Below are positions 33,167-41,575 of a stretch of DNA of 64,000 nucleotides, piece after piece. The stretch is taken from NCBI RefSeq assembly GCF_038396615.1, contig NZ_CP121689.1, positions 496,001-560,000 on the forward strand, written 5' to 3'. The notes under the pieces are model-generated. The model did not search any database. It saw only the letters and a program-made list of their open reading frames with translations, and was not told where the DNA came from. Position 1 is the first letter of the stretch. Each line of letters starts with the position of its first letter. Made by a program: the position numbers and the translations under genes. This stretch comes from Thermatribacter velox. Lineage in GTDB: Bacteria > Atribacterota > Atribacteria > Atribacterales > Thermatribacteraceae.

Positions 33167-33472
33167 ATGCTTCGTTTAAAGCTGGAGCCAGTTCCTCATC
33201 GACATGGTGAAATAGTTTTTGTGTACTGGGAGTACGAGCTGGATAGTCCATATCAGCTCTGCTTCATTCCCTTTGGTGCTTTGAACTCCTTTTTGCTTGA
33301 AGCGGTGGAAAACGAAGTTGAAGAACTTCCCTCGGAGTTAGGTCTGGTTTTTGAAGACGGCCGCATTAAAATCTGGTTGCCAGACCACTTTTTCTCTGAT
33401 GACCTTTTCAGGCGCATTGAGAAAGCGCTCTTTGAGAGACTGCGAATGTTTTTTGAAGAGGCTATGTTCTGA
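33167..33472 (+). CDS. Hypothetical protein, 101 aa
   Basis: Not recognised. A soluble, acidic alpha/beta protein (LRLKLEPVPHRHGEIVFVYW; DHFFSDDLFRRIEKALFERL). ATG 33167 has AGGAG 9 nt upstream; TTG 33158 has no spacing. It follows the LysE gene by 1 bp and its last 11 bp overlap convergent uppP. Codon use and the proper site support a real gene. Confidence 0.65.
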   Translation: MLRLKLEPVPHRHGEIVFVYWEYELDSPYQLCFIPFGALNSFLLEAVENEVEELPSELGLVFEDGRIKIWLPDHFFSDDLFRRIEKALFERLRMFFEEAMF

Positions 33473-34223
33473 ACGCCAACCAGAGAAGGAAAAAAATTCC
33501 CATCGCAATTCGATAGAACCCGAAGGGTCGCAATCCACGGTTTTTGACTATCTTGAAAAGGAAAAAGCAAGCCAAAAACCCGGATAGAAGCGCAGCCAAA
33601 AATCCTGCGAGAATTGGAGTGCTTGCGAAAAAACTGCCCGGGGATAGTTGAAGAATTCCCCTTGCAAAGGCTCCTCCTATGGTGGTCAGCGACAGAAAGA
33701 AAGAGAAAAGAACCGCTTCTTCTCGTTTGAGGCCAACCAGGAGACCGGCAAGGATGGTGGCTCCAGAGCGGGAAACACCGGGAAAAAGTGCAAAGACTTG
33801 AAAAAGGCCGATGAAGAGCGCTTCTTTAAATCCCGGACTTTCCAGGGGTTGCCCCTTTTTTTCTTTAATAAAAAGAAAAATAACTCCTACTGCAATCAAA
33901 AGCAGTATTATCAGCAGGTATTTTTGGCGGAGAGAGTCCTCGATGGTTTTTTCAAAAAGCAAGCCAAACACTCCTGCGGGTATGGTGGCCAGGAGGACTT
34001 TAAGAATGTATAAGGGGTCTTTGATGAGTTTTCTGTATCGAGGGAGAAGGTATATTAAAACTGCGAACAGGGTTCCGCCATGCAAAAGCACATCAAACAA
34101 TAAGCTTTCTTCTCCCAGAGATAACACCGGGCGGAGAAGAATCAAATGGGCGCTCGAGGAAATTGGAAAAAACTCGGTTAATCCCTGTATAATACCTAAG
34201 GTACTTGCTTGCCAGATATTCAT
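33462..34223 (-). CDS. uppP: Undecaprenyl-diphosphatase UppP (BacA)
   Basis: 253 aa, multi-spanning. The two active-site motifs are present: GIIQGLTEFFPISSSAHLIL near the N-terminus and ALFPGVSRSGATILAGLL in the middle (PGxSRSxxT). It dephosphorylates undecaprenyl diphosphate on the outer side of the inner membrane to recycle the lipid carrier for peptidoglycan. It overlaps the small upstream plus-strand gene tail-to-tail by 11 bp and is divergent from the sua5-like gene. Confidence 0.95.
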   Translation of the reverse strand: MNIWQASTLGIIQGLTEFFPISSSAHLILLRPVLSLGEESLLFDVLLHGGTLFAVLIYLLPRYRKLIKDPLYILKVLLATIPAGVFGLLFEKTIEDSLRQKYLLIILLLIAVGVIFLFIKEKKGQPLESPGFKEALFIGLFQVFALFPGVSRSGATILAGLLVGLKREEAVLFSFFLSLTTIGGAFARGILQLSPGSFFASTPILAGFLAALLSGFLACFFLFKIVKNRGLRPFGFYRIAMGIFFLLWLAFRT

Positions 34224-34267
34224 AGTGAACTATTCTATACACTGAACGTGGAAAGGTCAATTGAGAA

Positions 34268-35284
34268 ATGGGAAAAGTGATTCCTGCAACAGAGGAAAAC
34301 ATCAAGCTGGGAGCGAAGTTGCTTGCAGAGGGCAAGCTGGTGGCTTTCCCCACCGAGACTGTGTACGGCTTAGGGGCAGTTTTTTGCTTAGAGCGAGCAG
34401 TGGCGAGAATTTTTGAAGCCAAAAAAAGACCCTTTTTCGACCCCCTTATTGTGCACGTGGCCTCAAAAGAAAAGGTTTCCCTTCTCTGGCGAGAAGTGCC
34501 TCATGAAGTGGAGGTACTTCTTTCGCACTTCTGGCCTGGTCCGCTTACCCTGGTTTTACCCAGAAAAGAAACCGTACCTGATATTGTTACCGCTGGGCTG
34601 GATACGGTGGCGGTGAGAATGCCTGCCCATCCAGTGGCCTTAAAGTTGATTAAGTACTGTGGCTTTCCTGTAGCGGCTCCCAGTGCCAATCTCTTTGGTC
34701 ATGTGAGTCCTACCCGAGCAGAAGATGTTAAAGAAGACCTTGGTGACGAGGTGGACCTGATTCTGGATGGTGGAGTCACTTCGGTTGGAGTGGAATCAAC
34801 TATTCTCCTTTTTAAAGAGGGGGATTTTTATCTTTTGCGTCCGGGAGGAGTGGCGGTGGAGCTGATTGAAGAGCTCCTGGGTAGGAAAATAATACTGCGC
34901 AAGGGGTTCGCTGGCCCAGCGCTGGCTCCAGGAATGCTTAAGACGCACTATGCTCCCCGGGTTCCGCTTTACATCTTTGAGGGGGCTGTGGAAGAGCTTG
35001 GCAAGGTGAACCTCGAGGGCGTTTTCGTTTTGAGCCCTTTTCCTCTTTCTTTTTTCGGGGATAAGGTTTTTGTTTTGAGCGAGAAAGAGGACCTGAGGGA
35101 GGTTGCCTTTCGACTTTTTGCGGCATTGCGGGAGCTTGAACGAAGGAGAGCCAAAAAAGCTTTGGCAATCCCTGTTCCGGAAGCTGGATTGGGAAGGGCC
35201 ATAATGGACCGCCTGAGGAAAGCTTCTCGAGGAGTGGCGAGAGTGGTGGATGGAAAACTTGTGTTTGTTGAGAAAGTTCGTTGA
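34268..35284 (+). CDS. sua5: L-threonylcarbamoyladenylate synthase (Sua5/YwlC type)
   Basis: 338 aa. The N-terminal YrdC domain (about 1-200) has LVAFPTETVYGLGAVF, AKKRPFFDPLIVHV and the RPGGVAVELIEELLG end. The C-terminal Sua5 domain (about 230-335) makes this the long form; APGMLKTHYAPRVPLYIFEG is the linker motif. It makes threonylcarbamoyl-AMP for t6A37 of ANN-decoding tRNAs. The gene is divergent from uppP with a 44-bp gap, where no clear promoter elements can be assigned. Confidence 0.95.
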   Translation: MGKVIPATEENIKLGAKLLAEGKLVAFPTETVYGLGAVFCLERAVARIFEAKKRPFFDPLIVHVASKEKVSLLWREVPHEVEVLLSHFWPGPLTLVLPRKETVPDIVTAGLDTVAVRMPAHPVALKLIKYCGFPVAAPSANLFGHVSPTRAEDVKEDLGDEVDLILDGGVTSVGVESTILLFKEGDFYLLRPGGVAVELIEELLGRKIILRKGFAGPALAPGMLKTHYAPRVPLYIFEGAVEELGKVNLEGVFVLSPFPLSFFGDKVFVLSEKEDLREVAFRLFAALRELERRRAKKALAIPVPEAGLGRAIMDRLRKASRGVARVVDGKLVFVEKVR

Positions 35285-35353
35285 CAGATGCTTTGAACTA
35301 AATTAGACTAAAATTGTGGTTTAACGAATTCTTAGAAAGAGGAGGAGAGCCGG

Positions 35354-35704
35354 ATGAGAAAAAATGTTTTGGTTTTGCTTTTGTTTGCTTTAGTAGGGTT
35401 ATCGCTACTTGTGGTGTCTGGTTGTGGGGTAACTGTCACGCCCGGTGGGGGTCCAGTAATAACCACAGGTCAGGTTAAAATTTGTACCTATAATGGAAAT
35501 TATTATGGGGAAGTGTGGATTGATAATGTGTACCAGGGTTATTACATTGATGGTTCGGGCTGGTGGGGTCCGTATTGTACAGGTTGGATTACTTTAACCT
35601 TAAACCAAAATCACACTATAGAACTTTGGGATTCTACCTCGGGAACAACCTACTTTGGAGTTTTCACTCCTACCTTTAGTGGTCAAACCATTACTTTGCA
35701 ATAA
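35354..35704 (+). CDS. Small lipoprotein, unknown function
   Basis: 116 aa. A type II signal peptide ends in the lipobox VVSGC (Cys near residue 24). The mature part is a short beta-rich domain (YYGEVWIDNVYQGYY, TLNQNHTIELWDS, FTPTFSGQTITLQ). AAAGAGGAGGAG precedes the ATG. It is a tandem, diverged relative of the next lipoprotein. The strands end with a repeated G-x-T-hydrophobic-L pattern, similar to PEGA-like surface modules. Likely anchored in a membrane facing the periplasm or cell surface. Confidence 0.8.
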   Translation: MRKNVLVLLLFALVGLSLLVVSGCGVTVTPGGGPVITTGQVKICTYNGNYYGEVWIDNVYQGYYIDGSGWWGPYCTGWITLTLNQNHTIELWDSTSGTTYFGVFTPTFSGQTITLQ

Positions 35705-35750
35705 AAAATTTTTGGAAAGGTTTGGTTAGTTTTAAATTCTGGGTTTCTAA

Positions 35751-36086
35751 ATGAGAACTTTACTTTTCAGAATTTTGACAATATGGGTTCTCTTAACTCT
35801 TGTTGTTTTGCTTTCCGGATGCCGGGTGGGTCTTGGCGTGGTGGCTGAGGTCCGCCTGGGAGTGATTTATTTTGCTTCTTCTGATGCTACTACTTATGGG
35901 GAACTCTACCTCGACGGAAGCCGTGCAGGATGGCTTGAGCCCTTTGGAGTTATCTCTGAGGTTACCACCCTGGATTTCCCACACCAGGTGGACTTACACT
36001 GTGGGTTCTGTGGAGAAGTGCACACCTGGGTTTTTGAGCCTCCCTTTCACGCAGGAGAAACTCTTGAGCTGAGCGTTACTCACTGA
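35751..36086 (+). CDS. Small lipoprotein, paralogue of the preceding gene
   Basis: 111 aa with a lipoprotein signal ending in VLLSGC (Cys near residue 24). The mature domain follows the same plan as its neighbour: YGELYLDGSRAG, then a polar loop, VDLHCGFCGEVHTWVFEPPF and HAGETLELSV. Two extra Cys (CGFC) are present here only. The ribosome-binding site is weak, so it may depend on the upstream lipoprotein mRNA (46-bp gap). Its end overlaps a convergent gene by 11 bp. Confidence 0.75.
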   Translation: MRTLLFRILTIWVLLTLVVLLSGCRVGLGVVAEVRLGVIYFASSDATTYGELYLDGSRAGWLEPFGVISEVTTLDFPHQVDLHCGFCGEVHTWVFEPPFHAGETLELSVTH

Positions 36087-36750
36087 GGACCTCGGTAAGC
36101 ACCAGCCGGTATCCCCTTTGGGGAGCTTCTATTTCTTCGGGATAAAACTGATTGTTCTTGTAACTGAGATACAGTTTTTCTCCGGCAACCTGCAACAAAA
36201 ACAGGCTCCCGTTAGGGCTTTTCTGGAGTTTTTTCACTCTGGCTTTCCATATCATGCCGGAGATGGGAATGAGCACTAAAAGCGACTGGACGCTTTCTGG
36301 TTGCTCTTTGCCGATTAAAAAGGGTAACTGTTCCAGGTCGAAGGCCAGCTCCTTTAAAGGTAGAAAAGCCCTTTTCTTTCCTGCCTCTCCGGAGAGAAAA
36401 ACTTCGATGTGGTCATCGCAGTAGTTACTTTCAATAAAAAGTGTTCCCCGAGGTGTGTACACCCATTTTCGAGAGCGAATGGGGAGGTTGTTTTGCTTGG
36501 TGAGCCATAGCTCAGCTTCTTTGCGATTTTCTGTTTCCTGACTCAGGGTAACCAGAATATGCAGGGTGTTTCCTTCTTCCTGAAAGGTGTAAGTGAAAGT
36601 ACCCAGTTCCTGCTGGCCTTTGAGGGTCTGAACTGTGTAGCGAAGCGAACTTGGATAGGGTGGTTGCTGGGAAAAGGCACTGTTAGCTGTAAAGAAAGCC
36701 AGAATGACAAAAAATGCAGTTACCCTTTTTGCAAGATGCTGCAGGTTAAT
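36076..36750 (-). CDS. Exported DUF3108-like protein, apparent ATT start
   Basis: About 224 aa. The open frame runs from the upstream stop (36781-36783) with no ATG, GTG or TTG before GTG 36462, which would cut away a clear signal peptide. ATT 36750 lies 9 nt after AAAGGGGG, overlaps the TAA of the previous gene by one base, and gives NLQHLAKRVTAFFVILAFF, then TANSAFSQQ, a regular Sec signal. The mature part (LRYTVQTLKGQQELGTFTYT) resembles DUF3108 periplasmic proteins. CTG 36744 is another option. Family call tentative; the ATT start is supported by position. Confidence 0.65.
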   Translation of the reverse strand: MNLQHLAKRVTAFFVILAFFTANSAFSQQPPYPSSLRYTVQTLKGQQELGTFTYTFQEEGNTLHILVTLSQETENRKEAELWLTKQNNLPIRSRKWVYTPRGTLFIESNYCDDHIEVFLSGEAGKKRAFLPLKELAFDLEQLPFLIGKEQPESVQSLLVLIPISGMIWKARVKKLQKSPNGSLFLLQVAGEKLYLSYKNNQFYPEEIEAPQRGYRLVLTEVLSE

Positions 36751-37444
36751 TGGTGCTCGCCCCCTTTGCTTTGCGATAACTTACAAAGAGCGTTGCGTAT
36801 CCCAGGACAGAAAGAAGCGGCAGAATACTTGAAGTATAAAGGATAGAAACCAGAACTCCCTGGGGTGTGCTCTGGGCAAGGCTCAAAATCAGGGCGTGAA
36901 GAGTTTTTATGCAGAGTGCTGCAATCAGAGAAAGTGAAGACCGTGTTCGGCCCTTCTGTTTTTTAGAGTGAAGCCACAAGGCCAGAAGACCAAAAGCTGC
37001 CATTTCGACCTGCGCTTCCAGGATACCCCTGATTACAAAAAGAGGGGTCAGAAAGCTTGCAAACTGGCTATAACCGTAGAAGCGATGAAGGGGATGGAAG
37101 AGTACCAGCAGAATGTCTCGAACCAGCTTGCCCATTCCGAAGGCCCATCCTGAGAGAAGCGCTGGGAGGAGAAGCGGTTGGTCTTCGGAAGAGCCAGATA
37201 TCCTGAGCACAAAAACGATGACTACAAGCTCTGCATAGCTTCTGGCAAGGAGGGAAACAAAGGTCCCCTCAAAACCGGCAAGAAGGGAAAGGAGTAACCG
37301 CTCTATCTGGGGCAGGGGTATAATCAGAGAAGCAAGTAAGCCAGAAAGATAAAGCCGATAAAAGCCTGCCGGGATTTTCTTTAGAAAAAAGAGCAGGAAA
37401 ACGGGGAAAAAGAAGGCGGAAACCAGAAAAACTGCATAGCCCAT
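36746..37444 (-). CDS. Integral membrane protein, unknown function
   Basis: 232 aa with about six to seven hydrophobic helices (AVFLVSAFFFPVFLLFFLKK, YLSGLLASLIIPLPQIERLL). Not recognised. A PrsW-like or other small-membrane-enzyme role cannot be shown: no clear catalytic motif is seen. Its ATG overlaps the nth stop (TAATG), and its stop overlaps the start of the exported DUF3108-like gene, so the three form one minus-strand operon. The link with the secreted protein suggests an envelope function. Confidence 0.75.
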   Translation of the reverse strand: MGYAVFLVSAFFFPVFLLFFLKKIPAGFYRLYLSGLLASLIIPLPQIERLLLSLLAGFEGTFVSLLARSYAELVVIVFVLRISGSSEDQPLLLPALLSGWAFGMGKLVRDILLVLFHPLHRFYGYSQFASFLTPLFVIRGILEAQVEMAAFGLLALWLHSKKQKGRTRSSLSLIAALCIKTLHALILSLAQSTPQGVLVSILYTSSILPLLSVLGYATLFVSYRKAKGASTN

Positions 37445-38088
37445 TACTTTGACACTCCTATCTTTTCACAGTACTTTTCAACTGGGCATATCCTGCAACG
37501 GGGTCGGCGGGGAAGACAGATGTTTTGCCCAAACAAAACCAGAGTGTGGTTAAGCTCTCTCCACCATTTTTTAGGTACTATTCTATGCAGTTCTTTTTCG
37601 GTTTCTTCGGGAGTTTTTGTAGCCACCATGCCCATACGGTTAGCAATGCGATGGACATGGGTATCCACAGCGATGGCTCCTTTCTGAAAGGAAACGCTGA
37701 GTACCAGGTTGGCCGTTTTTCTTCCCACTCCGGGAAGCTGTAATAGTTCTTCCAGCGAAGAAGGAACTTTGCCTCCGTGTTTTTCGAGAAGAATTTTTGA
37801 AACTTCTCTCAGGGTTTTGGCTTTCCTGCGGTAAAAGCCCACTGGATAGATTATCCGACTCAACTCCTCTTCAGAAAGCTTGGCAATGGCTTCTGCTGAA
37901 GGAGCAACCCGGAAGAGTCTTTCGGCCACTTTCTGGGTGACTACGTCTTTGGTGCGCTGACTCAGGATACATCCCAAAAGTACACGCAGGGGGTCTTTTT
38001 CCTGAGAAGAAAGGGTGTAATCTTGCCATTCCCGTTTTTTATCCTGTAAAATGACTAAAACTTTTTCTATCGTGGTGGCATCAAGCAT
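37444..38088 (-). CDS. nth: Endonuclease III (DNA glycosylase/AP lyase)
   Basis: 214 aa. The helix-hairpin-helix is LLQLPGVGRKTANLVLSVSF, in which Lys of GRK is the catalytic residue. The conserved Asp is in AIAVDTHVHRIANRMG. The C-terminal 4Fe-4S loop is CLPRRPRCRICPVEKYC. It removes oxidised pyrimidines and nicks the abasic site. It is the first gene of a minus-strand operon with two envelope genes, divergent from the SSS symporter with a 35-bp gap. Confidence 0.96.
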   Translation of the reverse strand: MLDATTIEKVLVILQDKKREWQDYTLSSQEKDPLRVLLGCILSQRTKDVVTQKVAERLFRVAPSAEAIAKLSEEELSRIIYPVGFYRRKAKTLREVSKILLEKHGGKVPSSLEELLQLPGVGRKTANLVLSVSFQKGAIAVDTHVHRIANRMGMVATKTPEETEKELHRIVPKKWWRELNHTLVLFGQNICLPRRPRCRICPVEKYCEKIGVSK

Positions 38089-38123
38089 ATGTCTATAATA
38101 ACGAGGAGGGAGGCCAAAAGCAA

Positions 38124-39539
38124 GTGAAAGCGTTGATTCTGGTTCTGTATGTAGCCTGTATGCTGCTTATCGGATATTACAGCATGCGTAAAACGAAATC
38201 TCTCAGTGATTTTTTTCTTGCCAATCGAAGCTTGGGTCCCTGGGTTTCCGCTTTTGCTTACGGCACAACCTATTTCAGCGCCGTGCTTTTTATAGGGTAT
38301 GCAGGTCGCATAGGCTGGAACTTTGGTCTTTCCAGTTTATGGATTGTGGTGGGCAATACCCTGGTTGGTTCCCTGCTTGCCTGGCTGCTGCTTGCTAAGA
38401 AAACCCGCCAGGTTACTGAAAAGCTCAACGTGATGACCATGCCGGAGTTTTTGGGTGCTCGCTATAGTGACCCTTACCTGAAAGCATTTTCAGCGATTTT
38501 GGTTTTCGTCTTTTTGATTCCTTATTCGGCCTCGGTTTACATGGGCTTGAGTTACCTTTTTGATGTGGTGATGGGTATTCCCTATGTTCTGGCTCTGCTT
38601 TTGATAGCGGTATTAACCGGTTTGTATTTGGTGATGGGGGGTTATTTTGCGGTTGCATTAACTGACTTTGTGCAGGGAAGCATTATGTTCTTTGGAGCCA
38701 TCTTCATGGTTTTTTATCTTTTGGCTCACCCTCAGGTCGGCGGATTAAGTGGTGCAATAAGTAATTTACGGGCTATAAACCCTTCTCTGGTAGGTGTGGT
38801 TGGGCCTCCAGGCTTCTGGCCCCTTTTTGGGCTGGTGGTATTAACCAGTCTTGGTCCCTGGGGACTTCCCCAGATGGTTCAGAAGTTTTACTCTTTGAAG
38901 AGTGAGAGAATTGTTGTTGCGGCTACCATAGTCAGCACAGTATTTTCTCTGGTTTGTGTTTTCAGCGCTTACTTTTCTGGCTCACTTACTCGACTTTTTT
39001 TCACCGAGCTTCCCCAAATGGGCGGTGTGCCCAATGCCGATTTGCTGATGCCCAACCTTATTGTGAAAGTCATGCCTCAGGCTTTCACCCTAATTTTCTT
39101 GTTACTCGTTTTTTCTGCTTCCATGTCCACTCTTTCTTCTCTGGTGCTGGTTTCTTCTTCAGCTATTGTAGTGGACCTTTTTCCTCAGTCCTGGAAGAAA
39201 AAGTCTCTTCTCTGGATGCGCTTTCTCTGTGGTCTGTTCGTTTTTCTATCTCTGCTCATTGCCTTCAAAAGGAGCACTTTCATCGTTAACCTGATGTCCA
39301 TTTCCTGGGGCGCAACAGCAGGAAGTTTTCTGGCGCCCTATGTTTATGGTCTTTACTGGAAAAGAGGCACTCGCCAGGCGGCCTGGGCATCGATGCTTTC
39401 TGGGTTGGTAATTGCGGTTGGGTTTTCCTGGTATTTTGGCTTTCGTTCTCAACTGGTGCCTCTGGTAGGTTCTCTGGCTATGCTGATACCTCTGGGGGTT
39501 TTCCCAGTGGTATCTTTATTTACAGGAGGTGAGCGGTAA
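38124..39539 (+). CDS. Sodium:solute symporter (SSS family)
   Basis: 471 aa, about 13 helices. LSDFFLANRSLGPWVSAFAY is the N-terminal SSS motif, and SASMSTLSSLVLVSSSAIVV in the later half is the sodium-binding helix signature. It takes up a metabolite with Na+ across the inner membrane; the ligand (sugar, amino acid, carboxylate) is not determined. GTG 38124 has GGAGGGAGG about 9 nt upstream. The following alcohol dehydrogenase starts 1 bp after its stop, so the two are likely co-expressed and may handle the same compound. Confidence 0.92.
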   Translation: MKALILVLYVACMLLIGYYSMRKTKSLSDFFLANRSLGPWVSAFAYGTTYFSAVLFIGYAGRIGWNFGLSSLWIVVGNTLVGSLLAWLLLAKKTRQVTEKLNVMTMPEFLGARYSDPYLKAFSAILVFVFLIPYSASVYMGLSYLFDVVMGIPYVLALLLIAVLTGLYLVMGGYFAVALTDFVQGSIMFFGAIFMVFYLLAHPQVGGLSGAISNLRAINPSLVGVVGPPGFWPLFGLVVLTSLGPWGLPQMVQKFYSLKSERIVVAATIVSTVFSLVCVFSAYFSGSLTRLFFTELPQMGGVPNADLLMPNLIVKVMPQAFTLIFLLLVFSASMSTLSSLVLVSSSAIVVDLFPQSWKKKSLLWMRFLCGLFVFLSLLIAFKRSTFIVNLMSISWGATAGSFLAPYVYGLYWKRGTRQAAWASMLSGLVIAVGFSWYFGFRSQLVPLVGSLAMLIPLGVFPVVSLFTGGER

Positions 39540-39540
39540 A

Positions 39541-40554
39541 ATGTTAGCCTGTGTTTTCAAAGCTAAGAACCAGTGGGCTGTTGAGGAAGTGGCAGAACCT
39601 GAATGTGGACCTGATGAAGTGATAGTCAGGGTAAAAGCCTGTGGCATTTGCGGCACAGACCTACACATTTTGCAAGCAGAGTACTTTTCGGATTTCCCCA
39701 TTATTGCAGGACACGAATTTTCAGGGGTTGTGGAGCGGGTTGGAGAAAAGGTTACCCAGTTTAAGCCGGGTGATCGGGTGACAGCAGATCCCAACATATT
39801 TTGTGATCGTTGCTATTATTGCAAAATTAACAAAAACAATCACTGCCTTAACCTTGAGGCAGTGGGGGTTACCAGAAGTGGTGCTTTTGCTGAGTTGGTT
39901 GCAGTTCCGGAAAAGTGTCTTTTCCCTATACCGGAGGGGTTAAGCTTTCAAGAAGCGGCCATGGCTGAACCTCTGGCTTGCGTTATTTATGGGATTCAGA
40001 GAAGTAATCTACGCCCTGGAGAAAGGGTGCTCATTTTTGGTGCAGGACCCATAGGGCTTTTGTTGCTCTGCGCTTTTCAGAAAAGTGGCGCCTCTCTGGT
40101 TACTATGGTCGATGTTAGCGAGAAGAAGCTCAATCTGGCTCAGGAACTGGGAGCACATGCAGTGGTGGTTGCAGATGGGCGCGAGGGTTCCAGATTGCGT
40201 GAGATGGCTCCTCTGGGCTTTGAGGTGGTGGTCGATGCCACTGGTATCCCTGCAGTGCAAGAAAAAGCCTTGCAATTTGTTCAGCCAGATGGTACCTATC
40301 TGCTTTTCGGAGTAGCCCCCCGAGGTGCATTAATGAAAGTGGAGCCTTACTCCATTTTTAAGAACGACCTGCGCATTGTAGGTTCTTTTGCAGTCAAAAA
40401 GACCATGCAATATTCGCTCAATTTGCTGGCCAGCGGTGCTATCCCTGTTAATAGGTTGATTTCAGCTTCTTTTACGCTGAACGACTTTGGCCTGGCCCTT
40501 TCTGAGGTTTTGGATAATCCTGATCACCTCAAGGTACAAATTGTCTTTCCTTAG
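39541..40554 (+). CDS. Zinc-dependent alcohol/polyol dehydrogenase (MDR family)
   Basis: 337 aa. The catalytic zinc site is in CGICGTDLHIL and GHEFSGVVERVG. The structural zinc Cys cluster is CDRCYYCKINKNNHC. The Rossmann motif is VLIFGAGPIGLLLLCAF. The family includes sorbitol, threonine and butanediol dehydrogenases; the substrate cannot be chosen here. ATG 39541 has AGGAGGTG 10 nt upstream, whereas GTG 39529 falls inside that site. Between a symporter and a radical SAM gene. Confidence 0.92.
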   Translation: MLACVFKAKNQWAVEEVAEPECGPDEVIVRVKACGICGTDLHILQAEYFSDFPIIAGHEFSGVVERVGEKVTQFKPGDRVTADPNIFCDRCYYCKINKNNHCLNLEAVGVTRSGAFAELVAVPEKCLFPIPEGLSFQEAAMAEPLACVIYGIQRSNLRPGERVLIFGAGPIGLLLLCAFQKSGASLVTMVDVSEKKLNLAQELGAHAVVVADGREGSRLREMAPLGFEVVVDATGIPAVQEKALQFVQPDGTYLLFGVAPRGALMKVEPYSIFKNDLRIVGSFAVKKTMQYSLNLLASGAIPVNRLISASFTLNDFGLALSEVLDNPDHLKVQIVFP

Positions 40555-40565
40555 TCGTTTTCAAC

Positions 40566-41570
40566 ATGCCAGAGGCACTAAATTTCCAGTGGCACTTTAC
40601 CAATCGCTGCAATCTCCGCTGCAGGCATTGTTATCAGGATTTTTTTCGGGATGTCCCTTCCTGGACTGACCCGGTTTTGGTTGGGAAGAGGTTACTTGCA
40701 AGCCTTGCTAAGCATGGTCTAAAGGCTACTTTTGCGCTTACTGGGGGAGAACCGCTACTGGTACGGGACACGCTCTTTGCCATCCTCGAGCTTCTGGAAA
40801 CTCATCCTTCGGCAGAAGAAATCAGCATTATCACCAATGCTACTCTTTTCAATCAAGGACTGCTTGATATGCTTTCCCGTTTCAGGAAGCTGGTTTCCTT
40901 TAAGATTTCCTTAGAAGGAGCGGACCCCAAAAGCAATGACTTCATTCGCGGCAGAGGTAACCTCGAGAAAGTGGTTGAGAGCTTGAAGATGATTTGTCGC
41001 CAGAAGCGGTTTGATGTGTACGTCATGTATACTCTGCATCGAGGTAATTTCTTGGAGTGGCAGTCTCTTCTCCCCTTACTGTTTGAGCTGGGTGTTAAAG
41101 GTTTAATTCTGGAGCGCTTTGTCCCGGAGGGAAAGGGTAAGCTAATGAGAGAACTGGTTCTTGATAGGTCGATGTGGAAGACGTTAATTCAGGCACTCAT
41201 TGCTTTCTGTCGACTGGAAGAAGTGGAACCTTTACAACTTTTACCCTACAAGGCTTTTATGGTTTCGATGGCCGAGCGTTCACTTTTGGGAGCGCTCTGT
41301 GAGCTGGGACGTTCTTTCTGTATTATGCCAGATGCCGCCCTTTTTCCGTGCCGTCGTTTACCTCTGGTGCTTGGTTATCTGGACAGAGACGACTTCATGG
41401 ATATTCTGAGTGGTAGCACCTTGCTTTCTAACCTCAAGGACAAATCTAAAATGAGCGGTCAGTGTGGAAGTTGTGCTTTCAAATCTTGTGTGGGTTGTCG
41501 TGCTCTTGCTTATGCACTCTCGGGAGATGCCTTTGCAGAGGATGTCCAGTGTTTTCTAAGTGAGTCCTGA
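40566..41570 (+). CDS. Radical SAM/SPASM protein
   Basis: 334 aa. The radical SAM motif CNLRCRHC (CxxxCxxC) lies near residue 15, then FALTGGEPLLV binds SAM. The C-terminal SPASM-like part has CIMPDAALFPCRRL and CGSCAFKSCVGCRALAYAL for auxiliary Fe-S clusters. SPASM proteins modify peptides or act as anaerobic sulfatase-type maturases; no small precursor peptide is seen beside it. It starts 11 bp after the dehydrogenase, so a shared transcript is likely. Confidence 0.9.
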   Translation: MPEALNFQWHFTNRCNLRCRHCYQDFFRDVPSWTDPVLVGKRLLASLAKHGLKATFALTGGEPLLVRDTLFAILELLETHPSAEEISIITNATLFNQGLLDMLSRFRKLVSFKISLEGADPKSNDFIRGRGNLEKVVESLKMICRQKRFDVYVMYTLHRGNFLEWQSLLPLLFELGVKGLILERFVPEGKGKLMRELVLDRSMWKTLIQALIAFCRLEEVEPLQLLPYKAFMVSMAERSLLGALCELGRSFCIMPDAALFPCRRLPLVLGYLDRDDFMDILSGSTLLSNLKDKSKMSGQCGSCAFKSCVGCRALAYALSGDAFAEDVQCFLSES

Positions 41571-41575
41571 AGTGT

